Source: Prevotellamassilia sp.
GTDB taxonomy: Bacteria > Bacteroidota > Bacteroidia > Bacteroidales > Bacteroidaceae
Assembly (NCBI GenBank): GCA_009775705.1
Contig: VSQE01000026.1
Location: 1-31,119 of the forward strand
Reading direction: 5' to 3'
Length of the DNA: 31,119 nucleotides
The notes beneath the pieces were generated by a model, which saw only the letters and a program-made list of their open reading frames with translations, did not search any database and was not told where the DNA came from. This document shows, in pieces, positions 7,958-14,648 of the stretch (position 1 is the stretch's first letter; every line of letters begins with the position of its first letter). A program made the position numbers and the translations under genes.

Positions 7958-8047
7958 AAAAAGAGTTTAATGATTAACTAAATAACTATGAGTGAATAAG
8001 AAGATTAAAAAGTAATAGGGTTCTAAGCATATCCTGCCGCCCAGAAG

Positions 8048-8075
8048 TCCTTTGTGTCCGATGTGGAACAAAGGA
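8048..8075 (+). promoter_or_regulatory. Leader hairpin before the integrase operon
   Basis: TCCTTTGT (8048-8055) pairs perfectly with ACAAAGGA (8068-8075) over a 12-nt loop. A second weaker stem (CCAC with GTGG, about 8093-8108) follows. No T-tract comes after either, so they look like RNA structure affecting translation rather than a terminator. I do not recognise a known riboswitch. Confidence 0.35.
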
Positions 8076-8125
8076 GGCCCAAAAGCGAATAACCACCTTT
8101 GAGTGGGGAGTTATATTATTGTTAG

Positions 8126-8257
8126 ATGCTTAATATTGAGCAATGTACCAAAATACTAAATAAAAATGGAGAAGTAAGGTATACAAAAGATGAAATTAGA
8201 GCCATCCGTGAATTTCTATATGCTATGGCTCAACTTGAATGTGAAACTAAAAAGTAA
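8126..8257 (+). CDS. Small 43-aa protein before the large recombinase
   Basis: An ATG at 8126 opens a 43-residue frame starting MLNIEQCTKILNKNGEVRYT and ending in a helical part (IREFLYAMAQLECE). It ends 5 bp before the large recombinase start, so coupled translation is likely. Composition and the Asn/Lys-Gly turn followed by two helices look like a real small protein, and short genes of this type do precede integrases in Bacteroidales elements. A role as recombination cofactor is an inference. Confidence 0.6.
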   Translation: MLNIEQCTKILNKNGEVRYTKDEIRAIREFLYAMAQLECETKK

Positions 8258-8262
8258 AGTGT

Positions 8263-9867
8263 ATGAAAAAAAGTAATTTGAAATCAGACGAAACAAACGT
8301 AATCATTTACTGCCGTGTAAGTACCGATGAGCAACGGCAAGGAACAAGTGTTGATGTGCAAGAAGAGCGGTTGAAAGCCTATTGTACCTATAAGGGGTAT
8401 AACATTATCAATATGCCCGAGTTTTGCGATTGTAAAGAGGACGAGAGTGCCAAGACCTTTGACAAGCGTCCCGTGATGCAGTCTATCTTGAAATACATAC
8501 GCAAGAATAGAGGTAAAGTTCAGAAACTATTATTTCTGAGATGGAATCGGTTTTCAAGAGATTTGTTTTCTGCCACAGATGCCGTAAGAGAACTGTTAGA
8601 TTTAGGAGTAGAACCTAACGCTATTGAAGAGGAACTGAATTTTGAATCCTCTTCATGGCCTGTCCTCTTGGGTGCATACATAGGTATTGCGCAAAGTGAT
8701 AATATCGCACGTTCAAAAGCAACTATTGACGGAATACGAGGAACGTTGAAGAGTGGTAAGTGTTCCAACAAAGCCCCAAGAGGATATAAGAACGTAAGAG
8801 AATCGAAACATAATTGTTATGTGATTATTGATGAGGCTAAAGCCGCACCTATCAGAAAAGCCTTTGAGGAATTGGCAAATGGCGTTATCAGTGCGAGCTA
8901 TGCACGTAAGAAGTATTGTCCCAATATACCCGAAAGTACGTTCTTGGGAATGCTCAGAAATCCTTTCTATATGGGTAAAATCCGTGTACCTGCCTATAAA
9001 GACGAACCCGAAGAGTTGGTACAAGGTCAGCATGAGGCTTTAATTTCAGAAGAGGTATTTTACAAGGTGCAGGATGTATTGGATGGTAAGAAGAAATCCA
9101 AGCCGAAATTGGAGAAAGCTATCAATCCCGACCTTTTCTTAAGAAAGTATATCGTCTGTCCTAAATGTGGTCATGCGTTCACTGGTTCTCGTTCAAAGGG
9201 AAATGGAGGCTATTATACCTATTATAATTGCTGTGAGGATGCAAAGCACATGAGGGTAAGAGCCGAGGATGCCAATGAAGCGTTTGCGCAATATGTAGGT
9301 TGTTTGAAACCGAATGAAGCTGTATTGCGTTTATATGAGGCTGTCTTGTTAGATGTTCAAGGTTGTGCAAAACGTGAAATAAGAAACGAGATAGAAGCAT
9401 TACAGGAGCAACTCAGAGATAAACGTAAACAGATAGAAGATGCAGAAGATATGCTTATAACAGATAGAACACACTCAGATCGTTATGCTCGTATTCTTGA
9501 AAGATACGAGAAAGAAGCCCAGGAGTTGGAATCACGCATTGCATTGTTGGAGACAGGGAACCGTGGTAACATAGAACCAAAATTAGACTATGCTATCTCA
9601 TTGATAAACAACTTGGATAAGTATATCAGAGATGCCCCCGTAGAGGTCAAGTTGAAACTGATTGGTTCTATCTTTGATGATAAAATCGAGTTTGACGGAA
9701 AAACATATAGAACCAAATCCTACAACAAAGTGCTTGACCTTATCTATCAGCAAACCAATGAATTGCGAGGAAATATAAAAAGAAAAGAGGACTCTCAAAA
9801 CGAGAATCCTCAGTTCAGTACCCAGAGCCGGGGTCGAACCGGCACGGGTTGCCCCACTGGTGTTTGA
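8263..9867 (+). CDS. Large serine recombinase (site-specific integrase)
   Basis: The 534-residue protein has the three parts of a large serine integrase: a resolvase-type catalytic domain (residues about 12-155, VIIYCRVSTDEQRQGTSVD, nucleophile Ser20), a Recombinase domain (about 175-280), and a zinc ribbon (IVCPKCGHAF near 300, matched by YNCCED). A coiled coil of about 55 residues (around 370-425) follows. It probably integrates and excises the element. The last 27 or so codons are read across the terminator of tRNA-Leu and then antisense through the tRNA 3' half, giving the tail SRGRTGTGCPTGV, so the final sequence depends on the integration junction. The 43-residue gene lies 5 bp upstream. 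Confidence 0.92.
   Translation: MKKSNLKSDETNVIIYCRVSTDEQRQGTSVDVQEERLKAYCTYKGYNIINMPEFCDCKEDESAKTFDKRPVMQSILKYIRKNRGKVQKLLFLRWNRFSRDLFSATDAVRELLDLGVEPNAIEEELNFESSSWPVLLGAYIGIAQSDNIARSKATIDGIRGTLKSGKCSNKAPRGYKNVRESKHNCYVIIDEAKAAPIRKAFEELANGVISASYARKKYCPNIPESTFLGMLRNPFYMGKIRVPAYKDEPEELVQGQHEALISEEVFYKVQDVLDGKKKSKPKLEKAINPDLFLRKYIVCPKCGHAFTGSRSKGNGGYYTYYNCCEDAKHMRVRAEDANEAFAQYVGCLKPNEAVLRLYEAVLLDVQGCAKREIRNEIEALQEQLRDKRKQIEDAEDMLITDRTHSDRYARILERYEKEAQELESRIALLETGNRGNIEPKLDYAISLINNLDKYIRDAPVEVKLKLIGSIFDDKIEFDGKTYRTKSYNKVLDLIYQQTNELRGNIKRKEDSQNENPQFSTQSRGRTGTGCPTGV
9778..9811 (-). terminator. Intrinsic terminator of tRNA-Leu
   Basis: Read on the minus strand, GAGGATTCTC and GAGAGTCCTC (9811-9802 and 9796-9787) form a 10-bp stem with one G-U pair over a 5-nt loop, followed by TTTTCTTTTTATATTT. 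On the plus strand the G-U pair becomes a C-A mismatch, so the terminator works best in the tRNA direction. It lies inside the large recombinase coding sequence. Confidence 0.75.
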
Positions 9868-9900
9868 GACCAGCGCGTCTACCGATTCCGCCATCTGGGC
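9819..9900 (-). tRNA. tRNA-Leu, anticodon CAA
   Basis: The minus strand gives an 82-nt class II tRNA. The acceptor arms are GCCCAGA and TCTGGGT with discriminator A at 9819. The anticodon arm CTGGT-CTCAAAC-ACCAG gives anticodon CAA, which reads the leucine codon UUG. A short variable arm (TGGGGCAACCC) and the T arm GCCGGTTCGACCCCGGC follow. CCA is not encoded. The mobile element lies against its 3' end, and the recombinase frame covers the 3' half in antisense. Confidence 0.95.
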
Positions 9901-9938
9901 CTCCCTTTCCCGCTGTTGCACGGGTAAGTTTTGCGCTG

Positions 9939-9970
9939 CAAAGGTAATGGTTTTTCTGTTACCGACCAAA
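9939..9970 (-). promoter_or_regulatory. Promoter of tRNA-Leu
   Basis: On the minus strand TTTG (9970-9967), a 20-bp spacer and TACCTTTG (9946-9939) match the Bacteroidota consensus, about 38 bp before the tRNA 5' end. Confidence 0.65.
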
Positions 9971-10088
9971 CTTCGCCGCAACTTTTATCTTGTTTTTTAT
10001 TCTTTCGCATTGTGCGGGCGACTATTCGGGAAATTCTTTTTATATTAGCCCGGTAAAACCAGTACGAATTTTTGGACCCGGTGAAACT

Positions 10089-11180
10089 ATGAGAAAACAT
10101 AACGACTATTGCATCATTCTGGCCGGCGGTATCGGTCGGCGCCTGTGGCCATGCAGCCGCAAGGACATGCCCAAACAGTTCATTGACTTCTTCGGGACAG
10201 GACAGACATTGCTCCAGCAGACCTATGCGCGTCTTGCGCGGTTCATTCCCGCGGAGCGCATCATCATCTCCACTTTCGAGGACTATCGCGAGACTGTGGT
10301 GCGGCAGCTGCCCGAGGTTCCGGAAGAGAACATCCTGGCCGAACCCGTGCAGCTCTCTACGGCGCCTGCAGTGGCCTGGGCCTCCATCCATATAGAACAG
10401 CGCGACCCTGAGGCCAATGTCGTGGTAGTGCCCTCGGACCACCACATCGTGAACGAGGAGCTCTTTGTACGTCAGATCGGTGACGGACTGGACTTTGTGG
10501 AGTGTCACGATGACTTCCTGGCAATGGGAATCAAGGCTACGGTGCCCAACTCGGCCTACGGATACATCCAGACGGGCAGCGCCTCGGACAACGAATACCG
10601 CTGGCGGGTGAAATCGTTCACGGAGAAGCCGCAGCCCGAATATGCCCGCGTGTTCGTGGAGAGCGGGGAGTTTCTGTGGAATACCGGTATCTTTCTGTGG
10701 AACTGCCGCACGATGAACCGTCTGCTGTGCCAGATGGCACCGACGCTGCTTGAACGCATCGACTCGGCGCATGCCGCACGGCTTACCCCTTCGGAGAAGA
10801 TACACCTCATCCAGACGCTCTATCCCGCCAGCATGCACAGCACCGTAGACCTCGTCATCCTGAACCGCCGCGAGGACGTCTTCGTTCAGGAGTGCGGTTT
10901 CGGCTGGGCGGACGTGGGCTGCTGGCCCGAGATATACAAGGTGTCGGAGCAGGACGCCGACGGCAATGTCCGGCTCAACGGGTCGCAAGTGATGTTTTCG
11001 GGCTGCCGCGACAATCTGATCCGCCTGCCGCAGAACGTCGCCGCCGTCATCAAGAACCTCGAAGGATATGTAGTGGCGCTCGACGGCAACGCCCTGCTTG
11101 TCTGTCCCAACGACGACCCCTCGCTGGTGCGCCGGCTGGTGAACGAGGCGCAGATGAAGCTGGGCGATGAGTTTGTGTGA
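10089..11180 (+). CDS. manC: Mannose-1-phosphate guanylyltransferase
   Basis: This cytoplasmic enzyme makes GDP-mannose from mannose-1-phosphate and GTP, the donor for mannosylated glycans and the precursor of GDP-fucose. The ATG at 10089 gives 363 residues, the usual length of the monofunctional type without a fused isomerase domain. The nucleotide-binding loop is at residues 11-21 (LAGGIGRRLWP) with MPKQF at 27-31, and downstream are VVPSDHHI, NSAYGYIQ, FTEKP and FLWNTGIFLW, all typical of the family. The frame stays open 33 codons upstream, but those residues do not match the family. The next gene, for inositol-phosphate synthase, is 185 bp away with its own promoter-like box, so co-regulation is uncertain. 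Confidence 0.9.
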   Translation: MRKHNDYCIILAGGIGRRLWPCSRKDMPKQFIDFFGTGQTLLQQTYARLARFIPAERIIISTFEDYRETVVRQLPEVPEENILAEPVQLSTAPAVAWASIHIEQRDPEANVVVVPSDHHIVNEELFVRQIGDGLDFVECHDDFLAMGIKATVPNSAYGYIQTGSASDNEYRWRVKSFTEKPQPEYARVFVESGEFLWNTGIFLWNCRTMNRLLCQMAPTLLERIDSAHAARLTPSEKIHLIQTLYPASMHSTVDLVILNRREDVFVQECGFGWADVGCWPEIYKVSEQDADGNVRLNGSQVMFSGCRDNLIRLPQNVAAVIKNLEGYVVALDGNALLVCPNDDPSLVRRLVNEAQMKLGDEFV

Positions 11181-11279
11181 CGGGCGGCTCCGTGTCCTTT
11201 TTGGAGGAGCAAGAGGTAAAAACATCCGCATTCATGCTCTATTTTTTGCTTCCCGGGGGAACGGGCGGAAAACTTTTTA

Positions 11280-11318
11280 TAACTTTGCAGTTTTGGAAGG
11301 CACCGGCTGTCCGGTGCC
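11280..11318 (+). promoter_or_regulatory. Promoter -7 box and leader hairpin of the inositol cluster
   Basis: TAACTTTG at 11280-11287 fits the -7 consensus, but no good -33 box lies at the right distance. Just downstream, GGCACCGG (11299-11306), loop CTGT and CCGGTGCC (11311-11318) form a perfect 8-bp GC-rich hairpin that would lie near the 5' end of the message. Confidence 0.45.
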
Positions 11319-11365
11319 CCTACGGAACGGAACATAATTGTTTTTACTATTAAAATAACCATAAC

Positions 11366-12658
11366 ATGAAACCTGCAAATGGAAAACTGGGCGTTCTGTG
11401 TGTCGGCTTGGGTGCCGTCACCACAACGTTCATTACCGGCGTACTGATGGCCCGCAAGGGGCTGGCCAAGCCTGTCGGCTCAATGACACAGTACGACAAG
11501 ATCCGCGTAGGCCGCGGCAAGGACAAGAAATATCTGCACTACGGCGAAATCATTCCTCTCACGCAGCTGAAAGACATCGAGTTCGGCGCATGGGACGTTT
11601 ATCCTGAAAATGCCTTTGAGAGCGCTGTCAATGCCGAGGTGCTCCGCGCCAAGGACATCCTGCCCGTTGAGGACGAGCTGAAAGCCATCGTGCCCATGAC
11701 TGCCGCCTTCGACAAGAACTATGCAAGCCGTCTGGAAGGCTGCAACGTGAAGGACTGCGCCACCCGCTGGGACATGGCGGAAGCCCTGCGGAAGGACATC
11801 CGCGACTTCAAGGCCGCGCACGGCTGCGACCGCATCGTGGTGATCTGGGCCGCCAGCACGGAAATCTACGTACCGGTGGACGAAACGGTTCACGGCAGCC
11901 TCGCTGCCCTCGAAGCTGCCATGAAGGCCGATGACCGCGAGCATATCGCCCCCTCCATGTGCTATGCTTACGCCGCCCTGGCCGAAGGCGCTCCCTTCAT
12001 CATGGGCGCTCCCAACACGACGGTGGACATCCCCGCCATGTGGGAGATGGCCGAGAAGACCCGTATGCCCATCGCCGGCAAGGACTTCAAGACGGGCCAG
12101 ACGCTTGTGAAGTCCGGTTTCGCCCCCATCATCGGCACCCGCTGTCTGGGCCTGTCCGGATGGTTCTCGACGAACATCCTGGGCAACCGCGACGGACTGG
12201 TGCTTGACGAACCCGCCAACTTCCGCACCAAAGAGGTCTCCAAGCTCTCCACCCTCGAAAGCATTCTCGTGGCCGAAGAACAGCCCGACCTCTATACCGA
12301 CTATTACCACAAGGTACGCATCAACTACTATCCGCCCCGCAATGACAACAAGGAGGGATGGGACAACATCGACATCTTCGGCTGGATGGGCTATCCCATG
12401 CAGATCAAGATCAACTTCCTCTGCCGCGACTCCATCCTGGCCGCACCGCTCCTGCTCGACCTCGTGCTGCTCTCCGATGCCGCCGCCCGCGACGGCCGCT
12501 ACGGCATCCAGCGCTTCCTGAGCTTCTTCCTCAAGAGCCCGATGCACGACTACACGAAGGACGAAGTTCCCGTGAACCACCTCTTCCAGCAGTACATCAT
12601 GCTGAAAAACGCCATTCGCGAAATGGGGGGGGTAGAGGCAGACGAAGAAATAGACTGA
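11366..12658 (+). CDS. myo-Inositol-1-phosphate synthase
   Basis: The enzyme converts glucose-6-phosphate to inositol-1-phosphate using NAD, the entry to inositol lipids. The 430-residue protein shows the NAD-binding loop VGLGAV at residues 13-18, SMTQYDK, VIWAASTEIYVP, MGAPNTTVDIP from residue 213, and KINFLCRDSILAAPLLLDLV from residue 348, which holds the catalytic lysines of the family. The length fits the bacterial type. It is followed after 140 bp by a CDP-alcohol transferase and an IspD-like cytidylyltransferase, supporting a role in lipid synthesis. A G8 run at 12625-12632 sits 26 bp before the stop, so slippage there would alter only the tail. Confidence 0.93.
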   Translation: MKPANGKLGVLCVGLGAVTTTFITGVLMARKGLAKPVGSMTQYDKIRVGRGKDKKYLHYGEIIPLTQLKDIEFGAWDVYPENAFESAVNAEVLRAKDILPVEDELKAIVPMTAAFDKNYASRLEGCNVKDCATRWDMAEALRKDIRDFKAAHGCDRIVVIWAASTEIYVPVDETVHGSLAALEAAMKADDREHIAPSMCYAYAALAEGAPFIMGAPNTTVDIPAMWEMAEKTRMPIAGKDFKTGQTLVKSGFAPIIGTRCLGLSGWFSTNILGNRDGLVLDEPANFRTKEVSKLSTLESILVAEEQPDLYTDYYHKVRINYYPPRNDNKEGWDNIDIFGWMGYPMQIKINFLCRDSILAAPLLLDLVLLSDAAARDGRYGIQRFLSFFLKSPMHDYTKDEVPVNHLFQQYIMLKNAIREMGGVEADEEID

Positions 12659-12692
12659 AAGGCTCTTTACCTGAGCTTTGCGCTTACATCTC

Positions 12693-12738
12693 GCAACCGC
12701 AGCCTTTTTTCTCAGACAGAGAAAAAGACTGCGGTTGC
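12693..12738. repeat. Long near-perfect hairpin between inositol genes
   Basis: GCAACCGCAG-C-CTTTTTTCTC and GAGAAAAAG-A-CTGCGGTTGC are inverted copies of about 20 bp separated by AGACA, with one wobble and one bulged base. It could be a terminator or attenuator after the inositol-phosphate synthase gene, but no T-tract follows on the plus strand; a small palindromic repeat element is the alternative. Confidence 0.6.
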
Positions 12739-12798
12739 AGCCGTTTCCAAGCGGCCTGAACCTCCAGTACGCGAACGAATGTAAGGAACTGGAAGCGT

Positions 12799-13725
12799 AT
12801 GGAACGAGCGTCGACTTTTATGGACCGTGTGCGGGCTACGATGAAATCCGCCGAAACGGAAGGCCCTTTTGAATTGTATGTCACGCGTACCCCGGGATAT
12901 GTGTGGGCCGTATTTTTCCGGCGGGCGGGAGTGCATCCCGTGGCCGTTACCCTTTTGTCGATTGTACTGGGCGGTACCGCCGGTTATTGTTTCGGAAGTC
13001 CGGAGTTACACTGGAATCTTATCGGGATGGGGCTGCTGGTATGGGCCGACTGGTTGGATTGCGCCGATGGCCAACTGGCGCGTATGACGGGGCAGAAAAG
13101 CCTGCTGGGGCGGGTGCTCGATGGCTTTGCAGGCGATGTCTGGTTTTTCTCCATCTATTTTTTCCTGTGCTTGCGCCTGTGGCCCGTATGGGGCGTGTGG
13201 ATCTGGCTGCTGGCTGCCTGGGCCGAACTGCGGTGTCACGCGCGGCAGTGCGCACTGGCCGATTATTACCGTAACATCCATTTGCATTTTCTTTGTGGAG
13301 GGCAGAGTGCCGAACTGGACCGTTCCGACCGCCTATATGCACAGATGCATTCCTTAGGTTGGAACCGCCGCGAATGGTTCCGCAAGCTCTGGCTTTACTT
13401 CTATGCCTGCTACACCCGTCGCCAGGAACACATGACACCGGCGTACCAGCGACTGTTCCGTCTGTCTGTTTTCCGGGACGGCTCCCTTCCGCCTGCGGCC
13501 GTGAAGCGTTTTCTATCCACCAGCCGCGGGCTGATGAAGTATTGCAACATTCTCACCTTCGACACTCGTGCCGGTGTACTTTTTGCATCTCTGGCAGCGG
13601 GAGTTCCGTGGTTCTTTTTTGTCTTCGAGTGTACCGTGCTGGAAGTGCTCAAGGTTTATGTCCGTGCCCGCCATGAGCAGGCCTGCCGCACGTTATATCT
13701 GGATTTGCGGGACCATGGGCTGTAG
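12799..13725 (+). CDS. CDP-alcohol phosphotransferase, likely inositol-lipid synthase
   Basis: This 308-residue membrane enzyme has the CDP-alcohol phosphotransferase signature: D87-x2-DG(90-91)-x2-AR(94-95)-x8-G104-x3-D108. The usual fourth Asp at 112 is Gly and an Asp follows at 113. Hydrophobic segments lie around residues 47-66, 72-85, 114-145 and 255-280. The family moves a phospho-alcohol between CDP and an acceptor. Its place between inositol-1-phosphate synthase and a cytidylyltransferase suggests it builds an inositol phospholipid or inositol phosphoceramide. The ATG at 12799 is used here; ATGs at 12820 and 12841 are possible. It overlaps the next gene by 11 bp, so the two are translationally coupled. 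Confidence 0.8.
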   Translation: MERASTFMDRVRATMKSAETEGPFELYVTRTPGYVWAVFFRRAGVHPVAVTLLSIVLGGTAGYCFGSPELHWNLIGMGLLVWADWLDCADGQLARMTGQKSLLGRVLDGFAGDVWFFSIYFFLCLRLWPVWGVWIWLLAAWAELRCHARQCALADYYRNIHLHFLCGGQSAELDRSDRLYAQMHSLGWNRREWFRKLWLYFYACYTRRQEHMTPAYQRLFRLSVFRDGSLPPAAVKRFLSTSRGLMKYCNILTFDTRAGVLFASLAAGVPWFFFVFECTVLEVLKVYVRARHEQACRTLYLDLRDHGL

Positions 13726-14467
13726 ACTACCGTGTGCGGTGCTGCTTCTGGCAGGCGGAACGGGCAGGCGTATGCGTATGCCCCTGCCCAAACAGTATGT
13801 TCGCGTCTGCGGCCATCCGGTTCTGTGGTATGCCCTCTCGGCTTTTGCACTCCATCCGCTCGTAGGGTCTGTCCATGTTGTCTGTGCTTCCGAGTGGGAC
13901 GCTTTGGTGACGAAAGTCGGTCTGGCGGCTTGCGGCACAAAGTTCGGAGGCACGTTCTGTGCCGGCAAGACGGGTTTCGCCTCGTTGTGCAACGGCATAG
14001 ATGGCCTGTCGGCCAACGATCTGCCGCCCGACACCCTTGTCCTGACACACGATGTCGTGCGTCCGCTGGTCTCGCAGGCCGTCATCAGCAGTTGCATCGA
14101 GACCGCTGCGGGCTTCGGGAACTCCGTGGCGGCATGGGCCGGTAACGAGGCTTTGCTCGAAACTGCCGACGGGTTTCTTGCCCATGGTTGCCGGCGGCGT
14201 GAGGAACTCTGTGGCGCGCAGACTCCGCAGGCCTTTACGTTGCGCGCACTGACAGAGGCCGTGCGCGAGGCTCGGGAGCTCCGTCTGCCACCGGCGCAGT
14301 CGCCCGTTACGCTCATGGCGGCTTTGGGCCGATGGCCTATCGCTTTGTCGCGTGGCGAATGGGTCAATTTCAAGCTGACCTATCCTGAGGATTTTGTGCT
14401 GATGCGCACTCTTCTAAGGGGAGGGTGGAAAACTTCTTCCGAATCTGGAAGAATGCGTGGAACGTAA
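13715..14467 (+). CDS. IspD-like cytidylyltransferase
   Basis: The ATG at 13715 gives 250 residues and overlaps the transferase gene by 11 bp. IspD family motifs are present: LLAGGTGRRMRMPLPKQY at residues 11-28, THDVVRPLVS at 111-120, QTPQAF at 169-174 and NFKLTYPEDF at 218-227. IspD makes CDP-methylerythritol for isoprenoids. The overlap with a CDP-alcohol transferase and nearness to inositol-phosphate synthase suggest instead that it activates inositol-1-phosphate to CDP-inositol, as related enzymes do in the archaeal di-inositol-phosphate pathway. It may still be the cell's isoprenoid enzyme. The TDD segment usual before the C-terminal motif is replaced by SPVTLMAALG. Confidence 0.75.
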   Translation: MGCRLPCAVLLLAGGTGRRMRMPLPKQYVRVCGHPVLWYALSAFALHPLVGSVHVVCASEWDALVTKVGLAACGTKFGGTFCAGKTGFASLCNGIDGLSANDLPPDTLVLTHDVVRPLVSQAVISSCIETAAGFGNSVAAWAGNEALLETADGFLAHGCRRREELCGAQTPQAFTLRALTEAVREARELRLPPAQSPVTLMAALGRWPIALSRGEWVNFKLTYPEDFVLMRTLLRGGWKTSSESGRMRGT

Positions 14468-14553
14468 GCGGAGGTCGGTTGACATCCGGCTTTTGGATTT
14501 TCTTTTAGACCTGAAAGACGGCGGGAACATTCACTGAGATTACATATCCATAG

Positions 14554-14585
14554 CTTGCAGAAACCAAAATAAATCTCTAATTTTG
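14554..14585 (+). promoter_or_regulatory. Promoter of the sufCDS operon
   Basis: CTTG at 14554-14557 (one mismatch to TTTG), a 20-bp spacer and TAATTTTG at 14578-14585 fit the Bacteroidota consensus and lie 63 bp before the sufC start, implying the suf genes are transcribed separately from the inositol cluster. Confidence 0.55.
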
Positions 14586-14648
14586 CCCTCGGACAGGAGA
14601 ACGACACCGCCCACGACGGCGGAATCCCCCTCCGCAAAAAACGAAACT

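Larger units (their letters stand above)
1..9818. mobile_element. Right part of an integrative element at tRNA-Leu
   Basis: This AT-rich block contrasts sharply with the GC-rich chromosome that begins at the tRNA-Leu gene. It carries typical cargo and control genes of an integrated element: unknown proteins, an HTH-methyltransferase-like protein, a tandem NADAR protein, an XRE repressor, and two serine recombinases. The large recombinase is the last gene and abuts the 3' end of tRNA-Leu, the usual layout of an integrase next to its attachment site. The left end is not in the window, and no conjugation or capsid genes are visible here, so it could be an ICE, a mobilizable element or a prophage. 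The exact crossover point cannot be read from one junction; the right boundary given is the base next to the tRNA discriminator. Confidence 0.75.

Noticed and set aside
1..9818. DarT-like toxin partner for the NADAR protein
   Set aside because: None of the neighbouring proteins shows ADP-ribosyltransferase motifs recognisable by eye; a diverged one cannot be excluded.
9598..9981. Minus-strand frame containing MAESVDALVSNTSG
   Set aside because: This is a conceptual translation of tRNA-Leu, a well-known false protein.
9879..11231. Long minus-strand frame (450 codons) opposite manC
   Set aside because: It mirrors manC codon use in GC-rich DNA, has no family motifs, and also runs across the tRNA-Leu promoter and gene.
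11480..12580. Long minus-strand frame opposite inositol-phosphate synthase
   Set aside because: Its composition (many Gly, Val, His) is the typical antisense shadow of a GC-rich gene; the plus strand has clear motifs.
12625..12632. G8 run in inositol-phosphate synthase as a phase switch
   Set aside because: It lies 26 bp before the stop, so slippage would change only the last few residues.
14583..14648. N-terminal extension of sufC by 22 codons
   Set aside because: It overlaps the -7 promoter box and is low-complexity; SufC homologues begin at the inner Met.
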